Assembly (NCBI GenBank): GCA_029204225.1
Contig: CM055102.1
Span: 45,320,984-45,384,983 of the forward strand
DNA: 64,000 nt
Direction: 5' to 3'
From: Diphasiastrum complanatum
Lineage: Eukaryota; Streptophyta; Lycopodiopsida; Lycopodiales; Lycopodiaceae
The position numbers were made by a program, and so were the translations under genes. This document shows, piece after piece, positions 32,537 to 43,131 of this stretch (position 1 is the first letter of the stretch; each line of letters starts with the position of its first letter). Under the pieces are notes generated by a model that did not search any database, was not told the origin of the DNA, and was given only the letters and a program-made list of their open reading frames with translations.

Positions 32537-34896
32537 TCATCCCACCCCTAATGTGTTGCAGGACCCACTGCAACTCATATTGGATGATGTCGCTCTGCTT
32601 TGCATTGGCATTCTCGATTGTCACTTGGAAAAGCATAGATCCTCGTTCGCTTACATAAAACCAAATGCTTATTGTCGCCAGTCTTTATCATAAAAATTGT
32701 CTTTCACAAATTACCGCAATTGGATTGGAATGTCTTATTGCTATAGGTGGTTGACATTCTCAAAGTGGAGAGCTCTCGGCAACTTCACAACTTGCATGCT
32801 TGAGTGCTTTCCATGTGTCTCTTTGTTTGTCACTTGTATCTGCCATTGACGGTTTCATCTTTGGTTTCTTGGCAAATTCTATCTTTTGGGAGGTCTGTAT
32901 CCTCCATTTGCCTCTGGGTGTTTCCGTGGTTATTCTCTCAGTTGAAGTTCCAGTCTCAAGGAAAACCTTTGATCTGCCGCGGTTGCACAAACTTTGGTTA
33001 TCAGTCTCAAGGGGATGGATTCATCAAAAATTGGTGGTAGGAACAGTTTTGGATGGACGGTTTGGTAACGGTAAGGAAACATGATGAAGGCTTGGTGGTA
33101 GGGTGAAGGAACTGATAGTTCTACAGTTGCAGCCTTGTACCCTTGCAATGTCAAGCTTTGACCACCACTTGCTGGGTGAGGAACTTGCTTTATTTGCAGG
33201 TTCACGGTTGTCTTCATATTTCTTTTTCTGCAGCTCTTCCTTTTGATCCGTTACTTTTGGATCTCTTTGGGCTTCGTAGGAGGGAATTCAACTATCATTG
33301 CCCCAAAGAGTTTATTTTGATCAAAATTGATCTGACTCATCTATTGCTTAAGTTTTCATCCTTTCCTCCTCAACTTCTTTGCTTAATTTCTGATGTCTTC
33401 TAGCTGCTTCGCCTGCTTTTTAGGTCTTCTTTTGGCTGATCATCCATTGTAGGTGGTAGTTAGTCTCCGCAAGACACTTGCAATGATCTTTCATCTGCTT
33501 CGGTAGGACTATAAAAAACTAGAGATTTCTTAGAAGAATAGTAAGCTGATGATAAACAAACAGATGGAAGGAAGGGTGGTAGTGACAACGGTAGATGGTG
33601 TGGGTGATAGGCATGAGAATGGATGCAAATGTATGACGAGAGGTTGGTTGAAGAAGGAGACTGATTTCCCAATGCTTGTGTTTCCCTTTTTGAAGGATTT
33701 TCGTCATGACTGGGGTACTTCTTCTGATTGAGTCTCTTTGGATTACCCATCTGTCTTCTTTAGCCTTGTCTTTTTTAGATTAGACTTGTGACCTTGGCTG
33801 TCGATCTTGTTGATGTTGTTGCTGGCAGCGCAACTGCTCCAGTGGATCCAAGCAAATCCACTCTCTCCCCCCCCAAAAAAAAATATGTTGGTGGGGATGT
33901 TGTTGCTGGTAACTGTTCATGTTTAGGATTGGATCGGCGTGCGGAACACGTAGTTGAAACTCGTTGAAGATGTGATGAGACTAAAGATTGAACAAATTGT
34001 AACTAAATTTGTTTCGATCTTGCTGTAGTTGACTCGAAGATGAATATGGCAATGAGATGCAGGAATCAACTCTAATTTGACATGTATTTCTCATATGTCT
34101 CAAAAATCCTAAACTGCTGTAGAAGGGAATCTGAAGATGGATAGATGAATGAAAATGTGTTTTGGAGATGCTCTACATAAGACTCTCGTGCAATAGCTCT
34201 TTCTCAAGCAAAATCAATCACACAAAATAGGTGAAGAGAAACAAGGAAATAAACAAACGTTATAGAGAGTGAAAACTGTATAGCACTTGTCGAACAAAAC
34301 TTGCATTCATGGATAATGTACCTTGATAGTTGCAATATTTCAGTTGTTTTGTAGAGTAATGTGACTTACTCTGACATGCCCTTGTCAAAACAAGGCAGGG
34401 TTGGTGACACTAAAATACCATCATTGATAGCATATGTTGTAAGATATAGCCTGAGATGCAGGTATGGTTGAGGTACTATGTCCTGAGGACCTCTCTGAAC
34501 AAGAGATTCAGAACCGAATCTCTATATGGATTTTTGAATCCTAGATTTATTGTGGATTGGCACATTGGAAATCTTATCAGCATGTGGAAATACAAATAGA
34601 TTTGAGGTTGTAGAAGCGGAGAAAAACTTTCAATTCCCTGTGGAGGTTGCTCTTGGTTGGACATTGTAGCAGATGACGGAATATCGGGTTTACTTTCTTT
34701 CGACAGGGACTCATTTCATATTAGTGTCTTTTTGCACTATGGAGCTAGTATATTGGATGGTGATGTAGGAGTTTACAAGAAACTTCTCGATTGAGCAGTA
34801 GGTTTAACTGTTGGTTGCTATGGTGCTCGTGTTGTTGTCGTGAAGATCCTATTGTAATTCATAACTGACGTGACGGGCAGGTAGGATCTTAGTTGG
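32537..34896 (-). other. internal non-coding region of the Gag-only element
   Basis: Lies between Gag and the polypurine tract, where pol would be expected. Several short open frames occur on both strands, but none shows RT, protease or integrase motifs. A C8A9 run is at about 33869-33885. Confidence 0.6.
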
Positions 34897-35103
34897 TTAT
34901 TTTGGACAGTCTTTGAAACTATGTTTTCTGATACAGTCTGGACACTCAGCATGGTATTGGGTCTTAACTGGACAATCAACCATGAAGTGGCCAGTTTCAC
35001 CATAGATGAAACATCTGGTGTGCAGTGGCCCTTGTACAACGACGTAGCCATCTTGTATGGCTAGTGGTTCTAGACTTTCTGGTGGATATTCATGATAAGG
35101 CAA
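34897..35103 (-). pseudogene. Gag zinc knuckles of the Gag-only element
   Basis: Frame-shifted relative to the Gag frame by one step near 35100. The first knuckle CFIYGETGHFMVDC has Tyr for the second Cys; the second CPDCIRKHSFKDC keeps its ligands. These bind the RNA genome in particles. The Tyr change would weaken the first knuckle. Confidence 0.78.
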
Positions 35104-36200
35104 GGCATTTCCAAATTGTAAATGGGTTCTTCATATTGTTGAACTGTATGTGCTTGGATAGGTCGATATGAAGGACAAGCATCAACAGGATGCGTAGCCC
35201 TGCCGTGTGGGCACCATATTGTTTTTCGTCTATAAGGTACCTGTGCAGGGTTTGACTGACCAGGCATACTGCTTTGGATAGACTTCAGGGTAGCTTGAAA
35301 CTCGTTGATGAGTTTCTCCTTCTGTAGTTGGTGTTGCTTATTAAACAACTCCAACTGGGATTTCCAAAGCTGATCTCGGGTATCCTCGATCGGCTTCGAC
35401 TCATGGAGAGGAGCACGTGGTACTCGTCTTTCCCTGGATTCGTCAACATCTGGTCCTTCGTCTTCTTTCTTGATGGCATTAGACATAGCTAATTTGAGGC
35501 TCATATATTCATCATTGGATTTAAGCTCACGTCTAATCCATCTTGGAAGGCTGACTAAAAACCAGATGATGAGCATCTGTTCGGAGGGTTGTTCTTGTAC
35601 TTGACTTTTGAGGCATTTGAAACGCTCGATATAGTCTCGTACACGTTCATCCTTTGTTATCTTGATGTTACTCAATTTGACAAAAGGACTCTCGATCAAG
35701 CGAAAGGGCTTAAAACGCTTGATAAAGGACTCTTTCAAGATTGACCAGTCTGTCTTATCTTCACGATCAAGGTTGAAAAACCAATCACGTGCTTTAGTGA
35801 TCATGGTCATCGAAAATAGTTGGACCATAGCATCGGGAGATGTTTCACCATACACATCACATGCATTCTCAAAGATTTGCAAAAATCTTTGAGGGTCCGA
35901 ACTACCATCAAACTTTGGTAGATCTAGTTTGGGTGTACGTCTTTCAAGATGAGCCCCGTGGGTAGCAGAAACTCCATTAGGGTTGGTTTTGACCCATGAG
36001 GGCTCAGTACCATAAAAATGGGCTCGTGCTCGTGAAGACTCAGATCTATCAGGTTCTTGTCCCTCGAATGGATTTGTTGATTGGTCATGTAGTGCGGCCC
36101 GCATTCGATAGAACCTATGACATCTGATTTGTTCAGCTACAGGGGACCGGATCTCATCTGGATAATCGTTTGGGACTTCAGGATCGTTTTGTTGATCCAT
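35070..36200 (-). CDS. Gag capsid protein of the Gag-only element
   Basis: A 376-residue frame from ATG at 36200 (MDQQNDPEVPNDYPDEIRSP). The retrotransposon Gag domain occupies about residues 90-240: LDLPKFDGSSDPQRFLQIFE, KARDWFFNLDREDKTDWSIL, ESFIKRFKPF, RVRDYIERFKCLKSQV, FLVSLPRWIRREL. A charged region with a coiled-coil-like stretch (QLELFNKQHQLQKEKLINEF) follows, then CPHGRATHPVDAC, a zinc-binding-like motif. It is open throughout, the longest intact frame in the window's mobile elements. The zinc knuckles follow in another frame. Confidence 0.88.
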   Translation of the reverse strand: MDQQNDPEVPNDYPDEIRSPVAEQIRCHRFYRMRAALHDQSTNPFEGQEPDRSESSRARAHFYGTEPSWVKTNPNGVSATHGAHLERRTPKLDLPKFDGSSDPQRFLQIFENACDVYGETSPDAMVQLFSMTMITKARDWFFNLDREDKTDWSILKESFIKRFKPFRLIESPFVKLSNIKITKDERVRDYIERFKCLKSQVQEQPSEQMLIIWFLVSLPRWIRRELKSNDEYMSLKLAMSNAIKKEDEGPDVDESRERRVPRAPLHESKPIEDTRDQLWKSQLELFNKQHQLQKEKLINEFQATLKSIQSSMPGQSNPAQVPYRRKTIWCPHGRATHPVDACPSYRPIQAHTVQQYEEPIYNLEMPCLIMNIHQKV

Positions 36201-36224
36201 TGGGTACTGGTAATTTTCTTCTGT

Positions 36225-37530
36225 GTTTGGTTTTTTTTTTTTTTTTGGGTTTTTGCAGTCCCTATGGTTTACGGTTTACGGTGATGGTGGATTGCGGTTA
36301 TATGCGGGTGATGGCAGGCAGTGGTGGAGGCGTTGTGATTACGGTCCCGACGGTTGTATGCGATGTTAACGTTTGAATGCGGTTTTGATGGGTGGACAAG
36401 GTTAGTTGCGTTTGGTGGTGGCTGGATGCGTGTCTGTGTGTGTCAAGCGGAATCGGTGTAAGGATGCCAAGTGGGGCTGGGTGCGATGAACTGCAGTGTC
36501 GTGGAGTCTTTGATGGATTAGGACGGACATATGGGGAATATGACTGAGTATAAGTAGAATATCGTGGAGCAGTCGAATTCGTAGGTGGTCGTTATATTGC
36601 GATTTCCACGGTTCGAGGAATGACAAGAGTGGAGGACAATGAGTTACGTGTGGTTGCGATGGTGGACGGATCCTACGGTTTGGGATGGAGGGTAACGATT
36701 TGCGGTGGGTGATGTACCTACGGTTATGGTGGATTGCGTGTTCGTACAATTTGTGATGAATACGGTTACGATGCCTATGGTTACGGTGGATTGCGGCTCC
36801 TGCATGTGAAAACGGGTGGTGCGATAGGTGTGGTTGCTTGCGGTGGAAGATTGGAAGTGTTGTAAGTTGGGATATGGGTAGGTTGTGTTTTGCGGTGAAT
36901 CGCATTGTTTACGGTGGACCAGTGGAATGCGACTGTGGCGGTGGGAATACGGTCAGCTGCGGTGGTAATGCGGTGCGTTGCGGTTTAATGCGGATGAAGG
37001 GTGGTCACAATGGTTTGATGGAATGCGATGGGTGTGGTTAGTTGTGGAGGTGAGGAAGGTTTGTGAATGCAATGGCAGACGGTTGCAAGGATGGACTGCG
37101 GTTGCAATGGTGGAATGCAAGTGATCGTTTAAGGGCAAAATGGCGGTGGAATTGTGGGTGTTTGTGTGCTGCGAGGAAGGTGGCCGAGGGTAGTCGTAGG
37201 GTCGTCTGTTTTTGGTTTGATGCGGCTGCAATGGGCGAATGCAGGTGTTGCGGTGAGGGTGGCCGAGGTCAGTCGTAGGGTCATCTGATTACGGGTATTT
37301 TGGATGGAAGGCTGTCGGGACTAAAATGTCGTCTGTTGGAGGTTCGGGGCAATTACGATAGTGTATGGTTGTTTGTGTGGATTGTTAAATGGGATGCAGA
37401 TAGGTGTCAGAGGCAAACAAGTGTAGAGGTATATGGCGTGGGTGCGTTCTGGCTGAAATTCCGAGGGATCCTTTCGGTCAAGATCTGATGATGGGCTCCG
37501 GCTCTGGTCGTGATTTTAACAGTTGGCGGT
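36225..37530. repeat. degenerate G-rich repeat region in the leader
   Basis: Begins with a 15-base T run (36230-36245). The plus strand is then full of GGTGGATTGCGGTTA, GGTGGAATGCG and TGCGGT words in irregular order to about 37300. Open frames on the opposite strand (for example 36402-36905) come from this bias and show no protein signature. Confidence 0.7.
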
Positions 37531-37537
37531 CGGTTGA

Positions 37538-38500
37538 GATTGGACTGAGGCCATCAGTTGAGAGCTGACTGAGGACTGTCGGTTGAGATGTCATAGAGCG
37601 CCGTCGGTTGAGGTCTGAGGGATTGGCGTCGGTTGATATCTAACGCAGGGCCGTCGATTGAGATCTGACTAATGGGCATCGGTTGAGATGTCACAGAGCG
37701 CCGTCGGTTGAGATTTGAGAGATTGGCATCGGTTGAGATCTGAGAAATGGGTGTTGGTTGAGATCTAACGCAAGGCCATCGATTGAGATTAGACTGTAGC
37801 GCATCGATCAAGATCTGAGAGATGGCTCTGGCTTTGGTCAAGAGGGGAGTGTGAAAGGATGGAAGATGTGTGAAGGGGTATCTTGGAGAAATTCGTGATG
37901 ACAGTTGAGTGGGATGCGGTCGGCACGGCCTAGGGCGGTCACGATGGTTGAATGCAGGTCTAGCGATGGAGGGCAGTTGCAATTTTGGAATGCGGTTGTG
38001 ACGGACGGATGGGAATTGCTTTGATGAAATATGGTTGCTGTGATGGTGCAAGAAAATGTGGTCGCGATGAGCGGATGGGTGGGTCGTTTGCGATGGTGGT
38101 CTGTTTGCGAGTGTAGGCAATAGGATGTTGTTGTTGCGATGGAATTCGGTTGGAGGGCAGAGGCAACAAGGTGCGTCAGTTGAGATTTGACAGAGCACCG
38201 TTGGTTCAGATCTGAGAGATTGACGTCGGTTGAGATCTAACACAGGGCTGTCGGTTGAGATCTGAAGCAGTGCGTCAGTTGATATTTAATAGATTGGCTT
38301 CGGTTGAGATCTGATGCAGTGCGTCGGTTGAGATTTAACTGAAGCCTTCGGTTGAGATTTGATAGAATGGCCTCCGGTTGATATGGGAGGTAGTGCATCG
38401 GTTGAGATCTGACATTGGCTGTCGGTTGAGATTGGACAGTGTGTGTCGGTTGAGATTCGAAGCTGGGCTCCGGTTGAGATTCGAAGCATGAGGAACGGGA
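37538..38500. repeat. 25-bp minisatellite (GTCGGTTGAGATCTGA words)
   Basis: GTCGGTTGAG units are spaced exactly 25 bp over several successive copies (GTC at 37578, 37603, 37628, 37653). The array runs to about 37820, is interrupted at 37840-38165, and resumes to about 38490 with spacings near 25 bp. On the minus strand the array is largely stop-free and would read as a 25-residue periodic peptide (QISTDA, NLNRRRS, TSQPMP). Confidence 0.9.
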
Positions 38501-38716
38501 GGAGCAGAAGCTTGGAGGAGGAGTAAATCCAGGTATGTGTTGGCATTTGTTAACAGTGGATTTGTGAGTCTATCAACCCGTGGATTTGGGCAGTGATGCA
38601 GCCATTTATGTGGCTCTGTCCAGTTAGTAGAAACTCAGATGTAGTGAAAGATTTGGAGTTTGTGTGCAGGGATCTGAAAGTGGACAAGGTTGCGGTTCTT
38701 CTTTATGTAGAATGCA

Positions 38717-39130
38717 TACACAAAAAGCTCCTCTTCACAAAGAGGGAGTCTCTTAAATAAGCAAGAGAGCTCCTTAGGTGACATCCTAGTGGAATTTCCA
38801 CATTTCACAAATTACAAGTGGAATATTGCTCTCCACTAGAGGTCACCATCAAAAGGTGGCTCACTCTACTTTCTTTAAGAGGGGTCTACTTGCATTTATT
38901 ACATTTGCCTAGAAATACTAGTTCCTACATGGTCATTCCATCTTTCGGGATTCACCATGAGGCTTACACAATTATGGCTTGTTGTTACTAACTAGCATTT
39001 CTCGGCTCTCATACTCGGCTCTCAGTCTTCATTCGTCTCGTCTTCTCAGAGACCTCCTCGGTCTAAGGTGAGAGGTGCTCTTGAGTTGCTCTGTCCGAGT
39101 ATCTTGGGGATTCGTCAGAATCAACCAACA
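38717..39130 (-). repeat. 5' terminal repeat of the Gag-only element (414 bp)
   Basis: Matches 32123-32536 along its length. Starts TGTTGGTTGATTC on the minus strand next to the target duplication. No primer-binding site for tRNA-iMet follows its inner end, so it may be truncated or may use another primer. Confidence 0.8.
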
Positions 39131-40339
39131 AAATTCGACCATATCAACCTGCCTAAGTTGCCAAAAGTAGTAAATCCACTATTCTTAGGCCTTATTAGCT
39201 TTATAAAGTCTATCTCTAAGATAAAAATGCATATTGGCCTCAAAATTGCCAAATAAAAACTTGACTAAACTAAACTAGATGATATTTTTCATAGGTAGTT
39301 GGATGAAAACATTGCCTATCCCCTTGATCTTGCAGATGTCACCATTTGCCTATGAAACATATGTTCCATTAAGCTATTGAACCAATCTGTATTACTTGTC
39401 ATATGTCTAGAGGCTACCGAGTCAATGTACCGAGCTTGATCCTCTTGATTCGATGACAATGCTAATATAAAGATGCTAGAGTCTTCAATTCACCTTCATC
39501 AACAAGGTTACTTGCTTGCTTTGGTTTCTCCTTGCTTGACTTTGCCAAAAATTTTCATCATTCACTCTTCCAATGGCATTTCTTGTTGAATAGAAGCGTT
39601 TGCTTTTCTTCTTGGTCCTGCTGGATGATCTTTCTTCCCCATAACCCTTGGCATATTAATGTTTAGTCTTTTTCTTGCCCTTGCCCTTGCCTTGATTTTG
39701 GAGTGCCACAAGTGCCTGATCATCAGTGTTTTGACGATGATCTTTCACCAGTTCCCGTAGTTGCTATTCCTGCATTAAGATCCTTGTGAACTCGTCAAAG
39801 GTTGGTAGTCTTTATCTTGATGCCATCCCGCTCACAAACATTTGATAGGTATATGCAATGCCACATAATGAGGTGTGGACCAACTCGGCATCACGTATAT
39901 GCGCTCGCCTATGGAATGCAGCTTGTCCCTTATTGCCTTGATTTTGGTCATATAAGTTTGAATGTGCTCCCGATGGGGGCACTATTCAATTTTGACTTCA
40001 AAAACATAATTCTTGATGGGTTTGAAGACTCGAACTGCTCTTTTAGTAGATCCCAAGCTTGTCTTGTGTCGCAGCATCTCTAATGTTAGTAATGATGTGG
40101 CCCTTCACCGATAGATTAATGAAGGTCAATGCCCTTCTCATCTTCCTGTCGAATGCTTTCATGTCCACTTCATTTGGCGGTCTTCTCACATCGCCTGTGA
40201 CTACATCCCATATCTCTTTCTCTATCAAAATATTTTTTTATTCGCTCTTCAAGCAATTTTGGGCCTTGGGTCCTTTCAAACTAAAATTTTTTAACGAAGT
40301 TGAATGCTGTTTTTCTCTTCAAGGCACTTCGGGTCCAAG
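39131..40339 (-). pseudogene. copia Gag/zinc knuckle/protease remnants, copy B
   Basis: Inverted counterpart of 23430-24640. The clean piece 40043-40228 reads IEKEIWDVVTGDVRRPPNEV and TFINLSVKGHIITNIRD; the zinc knuckle and Lys-rich stretch lie near 39580-39700. Stops and small indels break the frame. Confidence 0.82.
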
Positions 40340-40570
40340 GGGACTTGTTGGGTTGTATCTAACCCATCTTAAGATAATTTTCGTTTTGATTAGTGATTTC
40401 TATCTCTTGTTTATGGAAACACTAATATGGTTGTCTAGAGATACGGTGACTACTTGGAATTAACTCAATCTTGTGATCTACAAACCTAGAAGGTGATAAA
40501 CCATGAGGTAATTCAATTGGAAAAACATCTTCAAATTTATCTATGATCTTATTCTTTTCCATTTGCTCAT
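40340..40570 (-). repeat. inverted copy of gypsy RT start (231 bp)
   Basis: Reverse complement of 41573-41803, which encodes EDVFPIELPHGLSPSRF and RISRQPY. By eye nearly identical. The two arms are 1.0 kb apart and could form a long hairpin. It joins copia copy B to the gypsy remnant. Confidence 0.9.
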
Positions 40571-41971
40571 TCGATTTAAAACTAGCTCTCTAGCAATTTA
40601 TCCTAGGTTTGACAGCAGATTATTAGAACGAATGTAAGAGAAACGCGCTTTAGGCTTTTGATGACGTCGTACAAGTCGTGACAACTTATGATTCCATAGT
40701 AGTGGCATCCATTGGCAATTTCAGGCTAATCCATTAGTGCCCAAACCAGAAAAAAGTAAAAGAACGAGTTTGTGAAAAAACACAAGTCAAATATTTTGAC
40801 AACCTTGAGAAAATGGCAGTAGAAGCTAAACATAAAAAACATATGTTACAAAAAAAGTCTAAGAAGGCGAATTTATGTTTTATTTGCAACAAGCTTAGGC
40901 ATATTATAAAATCCTGCCTGAAGCGAAAGAAACTCACAGCTCAAGTAATTGAGATGCCAAGTAAATGGAATCTAAAATTTGAATCTAATAGACTAAATTG
41001 TGAGTGTGAATGTTCATTCAGTACTACTTCTTTCTTGCCTAATGATTTGTTTTGTTTGAAGGGCACAGTTAAAAGTCAAGAAGTCGGTATTTTGGTGGAT
41101 AGTGATTCAAGTCATAATTTCATGAAATCTTGTCTTGTTTGAAAACTTGGCCTAGAAACTAAAGTCGGAGACCATATATATAAAGTATATCTATCTTTAG
41201 GTGCGAAGTTGGGATGTCAAATTTTTTAAGCTCCCAATTTGGATTCAAGACTATAAGAAATTGATTAATTATCATGGTTTAGATTTAGCTTGTACAAATA
41301 TTATTCTAAGCTATGAGTGGTTATTTAGTAAATCTCCTGATACTGACTTTAAGAAGCATGTGCTCTCATTTCAAGAGGGTGATAAAGTAGTTACACTATT
41401 TGGAGATAGATATGTACATTCATCTGAGATGGTGTCAATAGCTAATATAATGGAAATTTTTATTCACAATATGAAGCTTATTCTTTGTTTGTCAAACCCA
41501 TTTTAGATTTTTTTGAAATGCATCTAAATAGTTGTGAATTGCCAAAGATTCTTAACTCAATGGATTTAGTTCATGAGCAAATGGAAAAGAATAAGATCAT
41601 AGATAAATTTGAAGATGTTTTTCCAATTGAATTACCTCATGGTTTGTCACCTTCTAGGTTTGTAGATCACAAGATAGAGTTAATTCCAAGTAGTCACCGT
41701 ATCTCTAGACAACCATATTAGTGTTTCCATAAACAAGAGATAGAAATTACTAATCAAAACGAAAATTATCTTAAGATGGGTCAGATACAACCCAACAAGT
41801 CCCAAATAACCATTATAAATAAATATCCATTGTGCCGAATGGATGATTTGGTAGATCGATTAAATGCAGCTGAATACTTCACAAAAATAGATCTCAGAAC
41901 CAGATATATAGAATTCATCCAAATGATGTGAGAAAGACTAGTTTTTGAAAAGCCATTATGAGTTTCTATTG
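40571..41971 (+). pseudogene. gypsy Gag end, protease and first half of RT
   Basis: Plus-strand pieces: Gag end shared with 25915-26185; zinc knuckle CFICNKLRHIIKSCLKRKK (fourth ligand present, glycine missing); protease VDSDSSHNFM (usually DSGATHNFI); NIILSYEWLFSKSPDTDF (protease end); EDVFPIELPHGLSPSRFVDH and then NKYPLCRMDDLVDRLNAAEYFTKIDLRTRY (RT with first Asp), HPNDVRKTSF and YEFLL. The coding then stops at about 41971, where the rest of Pol appears on the other strand. Confidence 0.85.
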
Positions 41972-42612
41972 AGTAAGTTCCTTGCTCTCAAACACTATTG
42001 GTCTATCATTTTGTAAAAGAATAGCTCCTATCTTCAAATCACTTGTGTTAGTTCTAACAACGTAAGGTAAATCAGGATTCGCAATCTATAAAACAAGAGC
42101 TCAGACAACCATATGTTTGAGTTTCTCAAGACATTGATTTAGTTTTTCATTCCACTCGATAAACAGACTAGGTTGACTTCTCTTCTTTTCTTATTAAATC
42201 TGTCTTTAATTTAATTATTAAGAGGTCCTACAACCTTTGCATAATCCTCTATAGACTTATGACAGAAAACTACAAAATCAAGAAATGATTTAACTTCTCT
42301 AACTATTTTCATTACGGGCCAATCAAGCACAATCTTGATTTTATCCTCATCAATCATAAATCATTCCGAGGTTTACCAAGATGTACAAACTCATGCTTAA
42401 AGAATTCAATTTAAATTCCTTAGCAAAAAGCTCTTCTCTTATGAGAATCCGCAAGACAATATTAATATGGTTTATATGCTCCTTAAGAGTCCTATTGTGA
42501 ATTAGAATATCATCTAAAAACATAGCAAAGAATCGACCCAGATATGGACAAAATATATTGTTCATCAGATTCTGTTGAAATGTCACAGGTGCATTCATTA
42601 ATACACAAGGCA
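41972..42612 (-). pseudogene. gypsy second half of RT and RNase H, inverted
   Basis: On the minus strand from 42612: MPCVLMNAPVTFQ (usually [13 protein letters not shown]), FLDDILIHNRTLKEHINHI (RT active-site DD), connection sequence VKSFLDFVVFCHKSIEDYAK, then RNase H DLKIGAILLQNDRPIVFESK ending near 41972. These are exactly the parts missing after YEFLL on the plus strand. The block is therefore an inversion of the 3' half of Pol. Several frameshifts are present. Confidence 0.87.
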
Positions 42613-43045
42613 TTTGGAAATACTAACATATTAATGATCAAAGTTGGTAAAACGTTCATAAATAAAGTTATTGTCTCTTGATAGTTGAAATTAAAGGTAT
42701 GCATAAGAATGGAGCAAATGTTAATGCTAGTCCCATGGAACAATAACCACTTTTTAAAGTAAATGGAAGTTACCTCAATTTTCGTTCCAAATATTCAAAT
42801 TCATATGTAGTGCTCTTTATCTCCTCTTCAATCATATCCTACAAACTTTGAATCACACGATATAATATCATCAACATGAAGACCCCTTTCTTAAGGAAGA
42901 GATGTTTTCTTTCTTTTGTCAATGAGTCAATGTTATAAAGGCCAAGAAAATATATGTCCTTAAAGCATGAGCACAAAGAAAGAATGCAATCAAATTAAAA
43001 TGACAACACACACACACACACACACATATTTGAAAATGTATATTT
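42613..43045 (-). pseudogene. duplicated MADS-gene fragment (exon 6 and flanking introns)
   Basis: Inverted copy of 51877-52318. It includes a 65-bp pseudo-exon (42774-42838), the same length as exon 6 of the MADS gene at 52090-52154, with the same splice borders. The encoded piece reads EFEYLERKLR against EFEYLEQKLR, and several codons differ. The (AC)n tract at 43006-43026 matches the (GT)n at 51893-51915. It abuts the inverted gypsy RT with shared AATGC at the join. Confidence 0.92.
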
Positions 43046-43131
43046 GACCGATGAAAGTGGGGACGACACAATCACATTTTCTATTGACGAAAATTATCTT
43101 CACAAATATACAGATTTGCTAGTTTTTAACT

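Larger units (their letters stand above)
31361..39135 (-). mobile_element. Gag-only LTR element (TR-GAG-like), 7.77 kb
   Basis: Target duplication AAATT at 31361-31365 and 39131-39135; removing the insert restores copia copy B. The terminal direct repeat is 32123-32536 and 38717-39130 (414 bp each, very similar). The left repeat is followed outward by another 757 bp (31366-32122) absent on the right. A polypurine tract (AGGGGTGGGATGA on the minus strand) lies directly before the left LTR at 32537. Only Gag is encoded; I see no protease, RT or integrase. The right, 5' side carries a long GTGG-rich repeat region and a 25-bp minisatellite. It would need enzymes from another element to move. Confidence 0.83.
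30876..40339 (-). mobile_element. copia internal region, copy B, inverted and split by an insertion
   Basis: Reads leftward as Gag (40339-39131), then the 31366-39130 insertion, then the RNase H tail and 3' untranslated part (31360-30876). It matches copy A (about 23430-25132) in inverted orientation, including the same pol deletion. The right end meets inverted gypsy sequence at 40340; the left end meets unique sequence at 30876. Confidence 0.88.

Noticed and set aside
32760-33750. Several overlapping frames of 60-96 codons considered as accessory genes of the Gag-only element
   Set aside because: All strands and frames give similar lengths, with no motif or shared start context.
36402-36905. 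167-codon His-rich minus-strand frame
   Set aside because: Composition follows the degenerate GGTGG/TGCGG repeats; no domain and no start context.
37554-38243. 229-codon minus-strand frame taken as a protein gene
   Set aside because: It is the translation of a 25-bp minisatellite and its interruption; kept only as an observation on the repeat.
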